A stretch of 64,000 nucleotides of DNA, taken from the NCBI GenBank assembly GCA_023053685.1, contig JALIGW010000002.1:44441778-44505777 (forward strand), written 5' to 3'. Positions within the stretch are counted from its first letter, which is position 1. Each line of letters begins with the position of its first letter. Source of the DNA: Diadophis punctatus similis. Taxonomy: Eukaryota; Chordata; Lepidosauria; Squamata; Dipsadidae. The notes under the pieces were generated by a model that saw nothing but the letters and a program-made list of their open reading frames with translations, was not told the origin of the DNA and searched no databases. A program made the position numbers and the translations under genes. This document shows positions 44,956 through 55,759 of this stretch, one piece after another.

Positions 44956-47380
44956 ATCCCTCATTTTTTTTTCAAAACATGTGAGTGCAACACATGTTTT
45001 GACACAAACTTCAAATTGATCAGGTCAAGGAGATTTTATGGGTGCTTTCAATTTTCTCTGATGCAGAGGGGAAGACATTGAAAGAGGCAGTTGAAAGAGG
45101 CAGCAGCAGGATTCCTTCAGTGGCTCCCAAAAGGAGAGCTTTCAATCATGATGGTCAATGGCCAGGGCAAAAGTTCTGGAAATAAATTTACAATATCCAA
45201 TTTTCCATGCCAATTATGTTCAGATGTTTGATAACACTTTCGATGAGCTCCCAGACAGGTTTCAAGCAAGCACAGGCCCCACAATATTCCCACAGCCATG
45301 GTTTACCTTGAAATCACAGGCTGCCCATTTCCAAGGGATGGTTCTTGAATCTGCCCTAGCTCTTACTTTAGTGCATCTAGGATTTGTGAGTCCAAATTGA
45401 AGTTAGCCAGTGTGCAATCTAGGCTTTTCCTTTTTTTTTTTTTTTTTAGAATGAGCCCTGGGACTCTTACTCCTGAGACCACCAGTGCAAAATACCCTGC
45501 TTTACTGGGCAGCAGTCAGGCCTTGGGTTTTCGAAGATCCTTTCTGCTAGCTCTTCAAGTGGGGAAATTGCCTGAGGGGACCTGTCCCCTTCCCCCATGG
45601 AATTAGCAGGGAGATATGACTGCCTGGGCTTTAATGCCACAAAGCAGGAGTCAAAACAACAACAACAACAAAAACCAGCAAGCTAAAAGCAGCTTTGGGT
45701 GGAGGTAGGTGAAAAAGGGATAACCTCAGTCTAATTCTGAATGGCGTGTCTCTGTGTGTTTGTGTATGCAGCTACAAATTTACCTCCCACTAGACAGAAA
45801 TCTAAAGTGTACAGAACTCACTATGGCAACCACTCCCAATACAATTCTTACATGAGTACATTAAACTGATTACAATATAGATGAGACAAGAAAGAGAAAC
45901 GTTACAATGAATTTCAGTGAATGAAGCAAGGAAAGAAAGAAAACAAAGAAAAAAACTTTACAATGAATTTCTGTGACTGAAGCAAAGAAAGAAAGAAAAA
46001 CTTTACAATGAATTTCTGTGACTGAAGCAAAGAAAGAAAGAAAAACTTTACAATGAATTTCTGTGACTGAAGCAAAGAAAGAAAGAAAAACTTTACAATG
46101 AATTTCTGTGACTGAAGCAAAGAAAGAAAACTTTACAATGAAGTTCCCCCCTCCCCCCTAGTCTTTTCAGCTGTCTTCTGGGGATTGAAAATAGATGTTT
46201 GGTCTTTATTTGTCCATCTCAGGGTCCTTTCATTCATGTCTGCTGGGTGGCCTTAGGTGTTGGTGGTAAGGCTGGTCAGCCAGGCTTGGAAAGATCTGCT
46301 CCACTCTGGTTGCTGTGATGACTAGAGGACTAGATTCAAACCCAATTCTGGCTCAAATGGATGGAATGTCTTTACTGGAGGCAGTTTCTGAGCCCATTTG
46401 GTCTGCTTCCATAGGCTTCAGGATCATGTGTGCAGGGCTGAAAGACATAAGAACAGGGTCCCTTCCCCCTTTTGCTGGTAATTCTACCACGAGAGGCATT
46501 GTAAAAGGATTAGAGATTTGCGGGGGGGTAGATAGCTTGTAGGCAGGGTTTGAGGAAAACAAACAACACATCAGTATCGCAGTTAAATCAATTATAACAA
46601 AATGGAGACATCACCGGGGAAAAAAATGAACAGACATTTCCATCTTAGCAGAGAATTGGCATCCATTAAACATCACAGAAGAGCAATATTAAAACTGTTT
46701 GCATGTACATACAGTAAATGTGAGAATGGAATTTTCCTGTAAATTAACTTAAAACATTGTCCCTTAAATTTTGGCTTTTCTTAAAAACACAGAGAGGAAT
46801 AGGAAAATTGAACTCTGTTCCTTGTCCCAGACCAGGTTGGCCAGTCCTAACTGGGCAAAGACATTTTCCTTTCTTTTCAGTGCTTTTAATTTTCTAACAA
46901 TTTGAAATTCGTATCTCTAGGAAACAGAGATATTTTACAGTTGCAATTACCTCGAGTGCGCACAAGACAAGACAAAGACGTACACATACACAAAAACATG
47001 GACAAAGAGGATGACAGGACACACACACAAGTCCTTCCTGCCATAAATTTCAGTTAAATTAGGGAAGGCACAAATCTTAACAAACAAACCACGTGGTTAC
47101 ATATAAGAGAGAGAAAAGAAGAGAGAGAGAGAGACAAACAAACACCTCAACATTTTTCCTTTTCTGTTTTCTTAAGTACCTTTATTTAGCCAAATTGGCT
47201 GTTTTGTTGTGTTTTGTTTTTTCTGTGTCATCCCTCAGCAAAGTCCATTTCCTACTTTTGCACATTCCTGTATTCCTGGCGTCCCAGGTTCCAAGCCCTC
47301 ACAAGGGTACCCGCCACCCTCGAACTAGAGCTTCCCATGATCCTTTAAATGTAAGGTTCACTTTGGCTTAGCTAGTGACG
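44956..47380 (-). other. Interior of the LTR element, 3' half, non-coding
   Basis: No gag, protease, polymerase or envelope motif was found. The longest unexplained minus-strand frame is 72 codons at 46353-46571; it has a proline-rich start but I recognise no domain. The remainder is tandem repeat, GA-rich tract (47100-47135) and unassigned DNA. Confidence 0.6.
45900..46140. repeat. 45-bp tandem repeat in the LTR element
   Basis: Cttacaatgaatttctgtga-type units repeat with starts 45 bp apart at about 45961, 46006, 46051 and 46096, with irregular edge copies. Since 45 is a multiple of three, a 68-codon frame on the minus strand repeats a 15-residue unit. It is repeat-driven and not a gene. 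Confidence 0.85.
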
Positions 47381-47388
47381 CGCTCACT

Positions 47389-47549
47389 GTTTTCAGAGGC
47401 TAAAAAACTCTGGGAAGGACTTCCGATTCCCTCATGGAAGTAAGGGCCCCTTCCTTGGGGAGTCGTCCGCAGTTTTCAGAGGCTAAAAAACTCTGGGAAG
47501 GACTTCCGCTACCCCACAGAAGTATGGGCCCCTTCCTTGGGGAATCTCC
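47389..47549. repeat. Two 83-bp tandem units in the LTR element
   Basis: Gttttcagaggctaaaaaac starts at 47389 and again at 47472; each unit continues ctctgggaaggacttccg and ends ccccttccttgggga. The two units differ mainly in the middle. Confidence 0.8.
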
Positions 47550-47737
47550 TTTAGGTTTATCAGATCCAAAAAGGGGATCTGCGAGGACGTAGTCGCCCCT
47601 GTACGACTAGTACTAAGACCTCCACTTTCTATTCACGAGCTTCACATTTTAGAACCAAAAAATTATGGGGTTTGCTTTTGGGATGTGCACATAAAAACAA
47701 CAACAACAACAACAAAATTTGCTTTCCCACCCTTCAA

Positions 47738-47741
<4 letters not shown>

Positions 47742-47795
<54 letters not shown>
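47742..47795. repeat. CA microsatellite in the LTR element
   Basis: About 26 CA units inside the LTR element interior. Confidence 0.92.
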
Positions 47796-47798
<3 letters not shown>

Positions 47799-47984
47799 TC
47801 CTCCTTCCCTAACAGAAGCTCCTGTGCTCTGTAAATGCTAAACAGAACTTACACAAATCAAAACAGAAAGAGAAGACATTGACACATAGGCTGGTAGATG
47901 AGAAAGAAACTCTATACTACCAAATGAGGATAAACAAAAATAATTCAATATTATGAAAAGCTGTATGAGCAAGAAGTTTCAGAA

Positions 47985-48320
47985 AATAAAATTAAAGAAT
48001 ATTTGAAAAAATGGAATTGCCTAAAGTACCAGAAAAGGACAAAACTATTAAATGAATGAATATCAATGATGGAATTAACAGAAGCAGATCAAGAGACAAA
48101 AGAACAACCAAACATCAGGACCAGGTGGGCCAGTGGCAGAATTTTACAAAGATTTTACATACTGAGGTATTGATTGATGTAAAGGTACCACATTCCTGAA
48201 TGGGAGCAAATATTACTTTGATTCCAAAATAAAATTCAGATTTAATGCAGATAAAACTATAGGCCCATCTCTTCACTGAATGCTGACTATAAAATATATA
48301 CTTCAATAATGGCAGCAAAC
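47985..48320 (+). pseudogene. L1-like reverse transcriptase fragment inside the LTR element
   Basis: Plus-strand reading across frames gives YLKKWNCLKYQKRTKL-like bases whose neighbouring frame is KMELPKVPEKDKTI, then RTRWASGRILQRFY (family: GPDGIPAEFYK) and NYRPISSLNADYKIYTS near 48255-48305, the NYRPISL box of L1-type reverse transcriptases. It is opposite in direction to the LTR element, full of stops and frameshifts, and far older looking than the LTRs that enclose it. Confidence 0.65.
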
Positions 48321-48599
48321 TAAAAGGTTCCTAAATGAATTTATACATTCAGCTCTCTTAAGCTTTTTCTAAGAGACAGATTAAAAACAAAATGAGAATG
48401 ATTTTAAATACATAAAAAAGGCACAAGAAAAGGATGCTATTCATTTTGATACTGGAAGTGCTAAATATAAATATTATGGCAGACACAGAAATTAAAGGCA
48501 TGGAAACTTTGAAAACTAATTTTGCACCAAGTGAGAAATAAGATAGGTTAATAACCAACCAAGACGAAGTTGTAGAAGGATTTGAAACTGCATCATTAA

Positions 48600-49200
48600 C
48601 ATAATACCAATCAGAAAAAAAAAACCAGAAATCCAAGAAACCAGCATGGCTGCACAAAGACCTCACTGACAAATTGAATGAATGAAGGACAGATACAAAA
48701 ATGGAAACAGGGACACATAACTAAAGCAGAATATCAGCAGATAGCAAGAATCTGTAAAGAAAAATCAGGAAACAAAAGCCTTGAATGAACAACGACTTGC
48801 AACAAAGGTGAAAGATAATATAAAAGATTCTTCCAATACATAAAAAAGCAGGAAAAAAAATCAAGGAAACAGTTGGACCACTAAGAAGAGAAGGCAACAC
48901 AGAGAAAGCCATGAGTTGCTTAACTCATTCTTTGCATGTCTTCTTGCAAAAAAGAAATGCAACCCAACTAACCAGAAATATAACTGGAAAGGAAAAATAA
49001 AACAGACTGTAAACTAAAGTTAAAATAAGCAAAAACAGTAAGAGAACACCAGGTTCCAGAGTCCTAAAGAAGCTGGTAAATGAAATCTCAGAACCACTGC
49101 ACATCTTAAAAAAAAATCTTGGGACACAGGGACCACCTGAGAAACTGGGAAAAAGCTAATGTGGTTCCCATCTTCAAAAAGAAAGAAAAAAAACAACAAA
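48600..49200 (+). pseudogene. CR1/Rex-like LINE fragment inside the LTR element
   Basis: Plus-strand reading gives AEYQQIARICKEKSGNKSLE-like residues, NIKDSSNT-KKAGKKIKE, then VLKKLVNEISEPLHIL near 49060 and a GPPEKLGKS-CGSHLQKE block near 49130-49185, corresponding to the region VPxDWKxANVxPIFKKG that precedes the catalytic domain in CR1/L2/Rex-type LINEs. Many stops. Its direction is opposite to the enclosing element. Confidence 0.6.
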
Positions 49201-49640
49201 ATTCTGAGCCCTATCTAATGCAAAGAAAAGTAAAATCCTACCCCTAGGTAAGGAAAACCAAAAATATAGATAACTATTATAAATTGGTGCAACAAATTAA
49301 AACAGATTTGGAGAAGTGGAAAAAAACCACCATAAAATGAGTATCCTGCAATGGCTAGCAGACAAAACAGGGCTGGGGGGGGAGAAGGGGGGGGAAGGGG
49401 GGAAGGAAATATCAAAGGATTTAGGAAGATACATTAACTTGGTTAAACAAAAAGCATGATTATTTTTTCCCTAAAATGATTTGTACCCAGACAACACACT
49501 ATTCAATTGAAATTGGAATTTACATATGCCATAAAGTAAAATTAAAAAGCAAAAATTACCCCCCCCACACACATACACACATGCAAACACACATTTCCCA
49601 GTTTTCTATGGTTTAAAGTAAATTTTAGAGGTAGGTACTC

Positions 49641-49650
49641 ACCTTCTTTC
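49641..49650 (-). other. Possible splice donor in the leader
   Basis: Minus-strand GAAAGAAG|GTGAGTACC, a strong donor match about 130 bases into the leader, where retroviral elements often have their major donor. Confidence 0.4.
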
Positions 49651-49756
49651 CAAGCAGCCCTTGAATTGAAACTCCAAAACCCCTTTAAAACCTAATTTCC
49701 AATGGCCCAGGTCAAATAAATTTATTTAGGCCCGGATCATTGGAGAGGTTACTTGG

Positions 49757-49774
49757 AATCCATCTGGCTCGCCA
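49757..49774 (-). promoter_or_regulatory. Primer binding site, tRNA-Arg-like
   Basis: Minus-strand TGGCGAGCCAGATGGATT starts two bases after the 5' LTR. Its first 11 bases match the complement of the 3' end of a vertebrate tRNA-Arg as I remember it; the later bases do not. Length and position are as expected for a retroviral primer site. Confidence 0.6.
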
Positions 49775-49776
49775 AT

Positions 49777-50351
49777 TGTTATAAGGAAATATCCTTTTAG
49801 GTTCAGTTCCAAGTGGGGAAAAAGACACTGGATTCATGAAGGTTGCTTGGAAGGAAGGTTTAATGGTGGACAGGAGCACATGGCTTGAGCCCCTGTACAG
49901 AAAAGGTAGCTTACATGGTTCCAGGTGTGGTGAAGAGAAAAAAGAGAAAGAGGAATGCTGAGTTCCTGGTTTTTATAGTCTAAGTTGGGTCCCACCTCTT
50001 AGATTTCCTTTTCCTGTATAGAAATGTATCCCATTGGCTCTCAGACCCCCCAGGGGCATGCTGGGGTGGCTCTTGGCTTTTGTCTAATCCAGCTTTGGCT
50101 GAAATGAAAGGGCCTTGGGCAAATCCTATTATGGTTTTGTTATGCAGAAGACTTTCAGCCAGGTGAGAGGAATGTGTGTGCTGGGCCCAGTCCTTAATGA
50201 CCCATTTGCAAGGCGTGGGGGTTTTCCAAGAGGAGTCTTTTGTTTGTTTAAAAGCATGTTTCCAGATGTGTTCCACAGAATATTTCCTACATTTTAATAT
50301 CTCCTAGGATATCTCATTTCCTAGGAGAGGGGTGGGTGCTAACTTCCTACA
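49777..50351 (-). repeat. 5' LTR (minus-strand orientation)
   Basis: 575 bp. On the minus strand it has AGCCAATGGG (CCAAT box), a TATA box (CTATAAAAACC) near 49975 and ATTAAA near 49860, spaced as in an LTR promoter and polyadenylation unit. Confidence 0.92.
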
Positions 50352-50359
50352 CTATTCTT

Positions 50360-51370
50360 TGAAGTCAGTAGGCATCTATTCATCAGTGAGATATTATCTT
50401 CAATTATTATTTCCAAAGTGAAGCACTTTACTTATCATTTTCACATATTCATACTAATGCTAAAATGACCTGTCACTTAAATGGATGTTTAAACTGTAGC
50501 TGGAGGCAAAACATTGCAATGAATACTTTATGATGTCCTTTGTGTTCAGTTTATTAACAGGGTTACCTTTTGGCACATTATTTCATTTAAAAACACATAG
50601 CTAAAATACCATTAATTTTTATGACTTTTCAGTTTAATCATCCAATTATTAAACTCTTCATGAGATAAATTAATGCTGTACTATGCATGTGAATTTTGGG
50701 CTAAATTCCTATATTTTGTAACTGGAGTAACTGAAGTCTAAAAACACAGACGATTATGAAATAGTGACATGTTTTATTCTGGCCTTCTGAAAATATGATA
50801 TTGACTGATAATTGTGATACAATCAGATTTTTAAATTATTTAGCATCTATAAATTCTATCATTTTGTTACAAATTTGCTTTATTTGTTAAGAATTTGGGA
50901 ATGAATGCTTTCTTTAAAAGTATTAATTGTTGTTAAACTCTCCTGATAAGGAGTAATGTGAAATCATAATTCAAAAACAAAATCAGAGATCTTCCATAGT
51001 GCAAGGAATTGTATCAATGAAATGGCTGTTAATATATGTGAATACTCGAATAAAATATATCCATTGGGATTTATTCATAAGTTAATGTATATGGAACAGA
51101 ATCAAGCTTTTCAAATATCTGCCACTTAAACACAAAGCTTTTAACATATACAATAGAGTTGATCAAATGTCCATAATAGGATGGATACATTTGAATTACC
51201 AATTGAACTGCTGGTCACTTCAGCTCCATTATGAATGCTAAGAATATGTAAAATAATGATAGAACATTCTGCCTTTTTCCTTCCAAGTACAAGGCCTACT
51301 TCCCCCCCCCCCCATCAATGATGTATTGATCCATTGGTTGCAACAGGAATTGATTGAACAGCCCAAGCCT
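50360..51370. other. Intergenic stretch, nothing recognised
   Basis: AT-rich DNA right of the LTR element without recognisable repeats or genes. Confidence 0.4.
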
Positions 51371-51374
51371 GTTG

Positions 51375-51510
51375 TTGTGGGTTGAGAGAATGTGAATGGC
51401 TCAAAATGCCCCAGCCAGTTTTCATGCCTAAGAGGGAATTAGAATGCAGATCCCCTGGTTTCTAGCCTGATGCCTTAACCACTAGACCAAATTGGCTCTC
51501 AAAGCATGTT
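51375..51510 (-). mobile_element. tRNA-derived SINE fragment
   Basis: Reversed SINE head: ccttaaccactagaccaaat is the complement of the A box of the family at 219, and agaatgcagatcccctgg lies where the B box should be. The 3' part is missing. Confidence 0.65.
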
Positions 51511-51555
51511 CCTATGTATTTGAAGTTATTTGGTATTCTTAAAATATAAGAGGGT

Positions 51556-51599
<44 letters not shown>

Positions 51600-51600
51600 A
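51556..51600. repeat. GTT microsatellite
   Basis: About 15 perfect gtt units. Confidence 0.95.
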
Positions 51601-51609
51601 AATATATCC

Positions 51610-52775
51610 ACTGTTTCCCTGAAGGAGCACCAGTGTAAGTTGAGGATTCTTCCTGAATTCACAGCTGCTTCAGATGGGAACCTGATAGCAAGGGTTTTCT
51701 GTAGCGACCCTATCATTCATTCTAAAATAACTATCTAAATATTTCTATCCACCAATGTCTGGATGACTCCCATACTTTCAGAATTCAGGAAGATAAAAAC
51801 TGTTTCTTTGCTGAGCTATTTGGCTGAGGACCTTGTTTTACTGGACTGTTTTTAACTATTTTAGTTATACTTGTTTTTTTAATAGTTTTTGGGATATTTA
51901 TAATATTTATGTGAGCTACCCAGAGTTTGTAAAATAAAGCAGTATAAAAAGGAAATAAACATACATTTGTAGTTCAGCTTGCATTGTCATATTGCTCACA
52001 AGTCCTTTAAAACTTTACAATCCATTCTTGCTCAGTTCTTGTGGTTAGTGTGCAAAGTGTCTACCACTATAACTGTTTTGCTAACCTAATACTAATTTAA
52101 GTGTATTTGCAGCCATGCAGAATTTGAAGAACCAGATCTTGAAATCCATAACTGATTAGTTTTTCACTACCAATGAAATAAGCAAAAATCTGTCTGTATT
52201 CTACTGTATATTGTATGTAGTTCCCTTGGTATATCAAAATACCAGTCTCACACTGGCCCAACACCAATATTTTCTTAAGTGATTTTGTGGAAAATAAAGA
52301 GTTGCAAGATAATGACTGATACTATCAAATTCTTGTATTTGTTCTGGGTGGTGGAAAAACCTTACTTCTCCACCAAAGCACTATTGCCTAATGTTTAATT
52401 TCCACTTAAATGGTATTTGTGTTAAGCTGATAGTAACACATGATTAGGTTTATGTGGGAGAAGGATGGAAAGATTAATTAGCTGTGTGTGTTGTCAAGGC
52501 TGCATGAGATCCTTTTGCAAAAAAAACCACAAACTGGTATCATAAATAACCTTTAGCTCTAATGAATTTAGGAATTTCCATTATATTTTCTATTTCTAGT
52601 CCTACTATGAAACATTTTCAGAATATAATTTTAAAACCTCTTTTCTTTTAAAGATAGCTGACACTATCATATGTATGGATCAAAACAGAAAGAAACATTA
52701 GTCTTCAGTGTCTTTGGAGAGAAAAATCCAAGGCAAATTTCCACAGCTTGGGTGCAGTGGTACATAGCCAAGAGA
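51610..52775. other. Intergenic stretch, nothing recognised
   Basis: AT-rich DNA; a faint LINE-tail-like segment (gtgagctacccagagtttgt, about 51910) is the only hint of a repeat. Confidence 0.4.
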
Positions 52776-52785
52776 CCATCCAAAG

Positions 52786-53040
52786 CAGTGGTTCTCAACC
52801 TTCCTAATGCCGCGACCCGCAACCCGACCTGACCCACCCCGCCGCCACGCCCACTGCCACAACCCCCGCCCCGCCCCCGCCATTTGGGTTCTTTTACCCT
52901 CTGTGCATGCGCAAAGCGTTCTGCGCATGCGCAGAGGGTAAAAGAACCCAAATGGCGGCGTCCAGGCAAAGTGTCCCGACCCCTGTAAAAGGGTCGTTCG
53001 ACCCCTAAAGGGGCCGCGACCTCCAGGTTGAGAACCGCTG
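52786..53040. mobile_element. hAT-type MITE, family H1
   Basis: Left end cagtggttctcaaccttcct, right end ccaggttgagaaccgctg, flanked by atccaaag at 52778-52785 and 53041-53048 (exact). Reverse orientation relative to 43324. Confidence 0.9.
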
Positions 53041-53562
53041 ATCCAAAGGATGGAATAAAGACAAACAGATACTACTGCAGATGCTACTCTACCTCAATAG
53101 TTTTTCTTCAAATCTATACATGATTTACAGTTGTGGATTGCAGGTAGAACTCACTTAATGAAGATAATTGGGACCGAAATTTATGTCATTAAGTGATGCA
53201 GTCATAAAACTGGACATCAGATGACCGCATTGCTTAGTGACAGCAATCCCAGCAGTACCTGTATCGAAAATGGCAGGCTGTTAAGTGAGGATCTCACATT
53301 ACTACAACTTGAAACTTCTTGCAGCTTCCAACAAACCCCAGATGGCACGCAAGCAGACTGGAAGGTGGATGAGGTCTACGGAGTTGGGGGGTGCTGCTGC
53401 TACTGCAAGCAGGAGGGGTTGCTGTTGTGTTAATGCATTCAGATTGGGAGGGATTGTTGCTGTGTCACACAAGTGGGTGGAGGCTGGTGAGGAGGGTTGC
53501 TGCAGTGCCATGCAAATGCATGCAGACTATGGAGGGGGTCCTGTGATACAAGTTCACTACGG

Positions 53563-54272
53563 CAGGGTTCTCCAACCTTGGCACTTTAAGACTTGTGGAC
53601 TTCAACTCCCAGAATTCCTCAGCCAGCTTTGTTAGCTTTGCTGGCTGAGGAATTCTGCGCGTGCAGTAGTGGGTGTACCGAGATACACCCACGTAACACC
53701 TATCCTTCGCCAGCTGCATTGGCTACCAGTCAGCCTCCGGGTGCAATTTAAGGTGTTGGTCGCTACCTTTAAAGCCCTACATGGCTCAGGGCCAGGCTAC
53801 CTGCGGGACCGCATCCTACCACATACCTCCCTAAGACCGGTTAGGTCCCACAGAGAGGGCCTCCTCCGGGTCCCGTCGGCCAAACAATGTCGGTTGGCGG
53901 GACCGCGGGGGAGGGCCTTCTCTGTGGGAGCCCCGTCCCTCTGGAACCAACTGCCACCAGAGATCCGGACCATCCCCACCCTACTGGCCTTCCGTAAAGC
54001 CTTAAAAACATGGCTCTTCCGGCAGATGGGGTGAATAGGACAATCAGATTCCCCCTGAATGTTGTGTTTATAATGTCTTCTTTTTAATTATATTTTTAAT
54101 TTAAATTAATGACGACTGTTTTTAAATGTACGCCTCTTATTCATGTTGTACGCTGCCCTGAGTCCCACGGGATTGGGCGGCCTATAAGAGCGTTTAAATA
54201 AAATAAATAAATAAAAAAATTCTGGGACTTGAAGTCCACAAGTCTTAATGTTGCCAAGGTTGGAGACCCCTG
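53563..54272. mobile_element. hAT-type fold-back MITE, family H2, split by a LINE
   Basis: Left arm cagggttctccaaccttggc, right arm tgccaaggttggagacccctg, flanked by cactacgg at 53555-53562 and 54273-54280 (exact). The palindrome is opened by the LINE insertion at 53658-54217. Confidence 0.88.
53658..54217 (+). mobile_element. CR1/L2-like LINE, 3' end, inside the fold-back MITE
   Basis: Encodes an open C-terminal segment of a LINE polymerase protein, frame 53669-54034: LRQLHWLPVSLRVQFKVLV, YLRDRILPHTSLRPVRSHR, RGRAFSVGAPSLWNQLPPEI, LAFRKALKTWLFRQMG, then stop, a short 3' UTR (gccctgagtcccacgggatt) and an AAAT tail. Aattctg is repeated at both borders (53651-53657, 54218-54224). The open frame implies modest age, but the copy is extremely 5'-truncated and cannot function. 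Confidence 0.85.
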
Positions 54273-54512
54273 CACTACGGAGTATGAGATGGTAGGGAGT
54301 TCCTCAGGAGAAACTGTGGCAGGAGAAACTTGCAACCTTTCTTTCCGGCTTCCCCATTTGCTTGTGGGAAGCTGGCAGGGAAGGTAACAGAAGGTGATCA
54401 TATGACCGTGGGGCGTTGCAACCGTCATGTGAGCTAGTTGCTAAGCACCCAAATCACAATCATGTGACCATGAGAGTGTGCAACAGCTAGAACTTCGAGA
54501 ACCTGTCATAAG

Positions 54513-54912
54513 CACAGGTAGTCCTCAACTTACAACTGTTCATTTAGTGACTGTTCAGAGTTACAATGGCACTGAAAAGAAGTGACTTATGACCGTTTTT
54601 CACACTTACAACCGTTGCAGCATCCCTGTGGTCACATGATCAAAATTCAGATGCTTGGCAACTGGCTCATATTTATGATGGCTGCAGTGTCCTGGGGTCA
54701 TGTGATCACTTTTTGGGACCTTCTGACAAGCAAAATCAATGGGGAAGCCAGATTCACTTAACAAGCACGTTACTAACTTAATAAACGGAAGGATTCACAT
54801 AACAACTGTGGCAAGAAAAGTTGTAAAATGGGACAAAACTCACTTAACAAATGTTTCACTTAGCAATGTAAATTTTGTGCTCAGTTGTGGTCGTAACTCG
54901 AGAACTACCTGT
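54513..54912. mobile_element. Family A MITE, abutting the previous copy
   Basis: Left end caggtagtcctcaacttaca, right end gtaactcgagaactacctgt. TA duplication is not clear here. It starts within about 10 bases of the end of the preceding family A-like copy. Confidence 0.78.
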
Positions 54913-55107
54913 ACCATTTGTTCAATGTTGTTACACCTTTGAACAGTCACTGAACGAGTGGTTTATCTGTAGTTTGTTTGGTACTGGGAATACTTGATAT
55001 GCTACTTGAAAATCAGCAATTTTCCAATTATGTTTGTAATCATGTGTTTTTGCAGTGTTGTTTTCCTTTTCCACTATCTTTTTAACTTAGCAGATGTGAG
55101 TCTATAA

Positions 55108-55642
55108 CCGTGGTGGCGAACCTATGGCACGCGTGCCAGAGGTGGCACGCGGAGCCATAGAAGCCGGTACGCGAGGGTTGCCCACCGGCAAACCGGAAGT
55201 GCGAAAAAACGCACTTCCGGTTTGCCGGTGTGCTGTTTTTTGCACTCCGGAGGGTTCAGGGAAGCTCCCTGAAGCTCCAGAATGCAAAAAACTACAAAAC
55301 GGACAAACCGGAAGTGCACTTTTCCGCACTTCCGGTTTGTCCGTTTTGTAGTTTTTTGCATTCCGGAGCTTCAGGGAGCTTCCCTGAACCCTCCGGAGTG
55401 CAAAAAACAGCATACCGGCAAACCGGAAGTGTGTTTTTTCGCACTTCCGGTTTGCCGGTTTCGTCGTCCCAGGCTCCGGTAAGCCTTTGCGCGGGGGTGG
55501 GGGTGTGCGCATGCGCAGGGGACAGCATGGGGGGGTGTTGTGCGCATGCGTGGGAGGGGGAGGGAATGGGTGTGGGCATGCGAGCGCGCGCGAGTGCCCC
55601 CCCGTTTTTGGCACGCGAGCCGAAAAAGGTTCGCCACCACTG
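55108..55642. mobile_element. hAT-type MITE, family H3, with nested palindromes
   Basis: Left end ccgtggtggcgaacctatgg, right end aggttcgccaccactg, flanked by gtctataa at 55100-55107 and 55643-55650 (exact). The middle, 55183-55462, is a set of long inverted repeats built on aaaccggaagtgc and gttttttgcactccgg. The many open frames across it are copies of the same repeat. Confidence 0.88.
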
Positions 55643-55759
55643 GTCTATAATATCTGAAATGTTCTAATTAAATTTTGTTGGAATTTTAAATTGAATTAAA
55701 AAAGAAAAAGAAAATGGTAAAGGTGGGTGACTGCCAGCCTGGATAGCTATATAGCGTAG

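Larger units (their letters stand above)
44380..50351 (-). mobile_element. Young non-autonomous LTR retroelement
   Basis: Two direct repeats of 576 and 575 bp bound a 4,821-bp interior. They are identical apart from one base missing near 49979. Read on the minus strand the LTR starts TGTAGGAAGTT and ends CCTTATAACA, the interior begins after two bases with a primer-binding-like TGGCGAGCCAGATGG, and the 3' side has a purine-rich run before the LTR. That fixes the orientation as minus. The flanks ctac and ctat agree at 3 of 4 bases, a possible 4-bp duplication. No gag, pol or env reading frame exists, so it must have been moved by another element's proteins. Confidence 0.9.
53138..54506. mobile_element. 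Family A-like MITE interrupted by a fold-back MITE
   Basis: Left end caggtagaactcacttaatg, right end cttcgagaacctgt. The interior near both ends has gcttagtgacagcaatccc and gttgctaagcacccaa words of family A. The middle is displaced by the H2 element at 53563-54272. Confidence 0.6.

Noticed and set aside
45900..46140. CRISPR-like spaced repeats
   Set aside because: The units are contiguous with no unique spacers, and the DNA is vertebrate.
46353..46571. Possible gag or env remnant on the minus strand of the LTR element
   Set aside because: 72 codons without any known retroviral motif; kept only as unassigned interior.
53669..54034. Host gene of 121 codons
   Set aside because: The frame is the C-terminus of a CR1/L2-like LINE protein with the usual 3' UTR and tail, bordered by a target duplication.
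55102..55667. Frames of 145-170 codons on both strands
   Set aside because: They are generated by the inverted repeats of an H3 MITE and read the same units in both directions.
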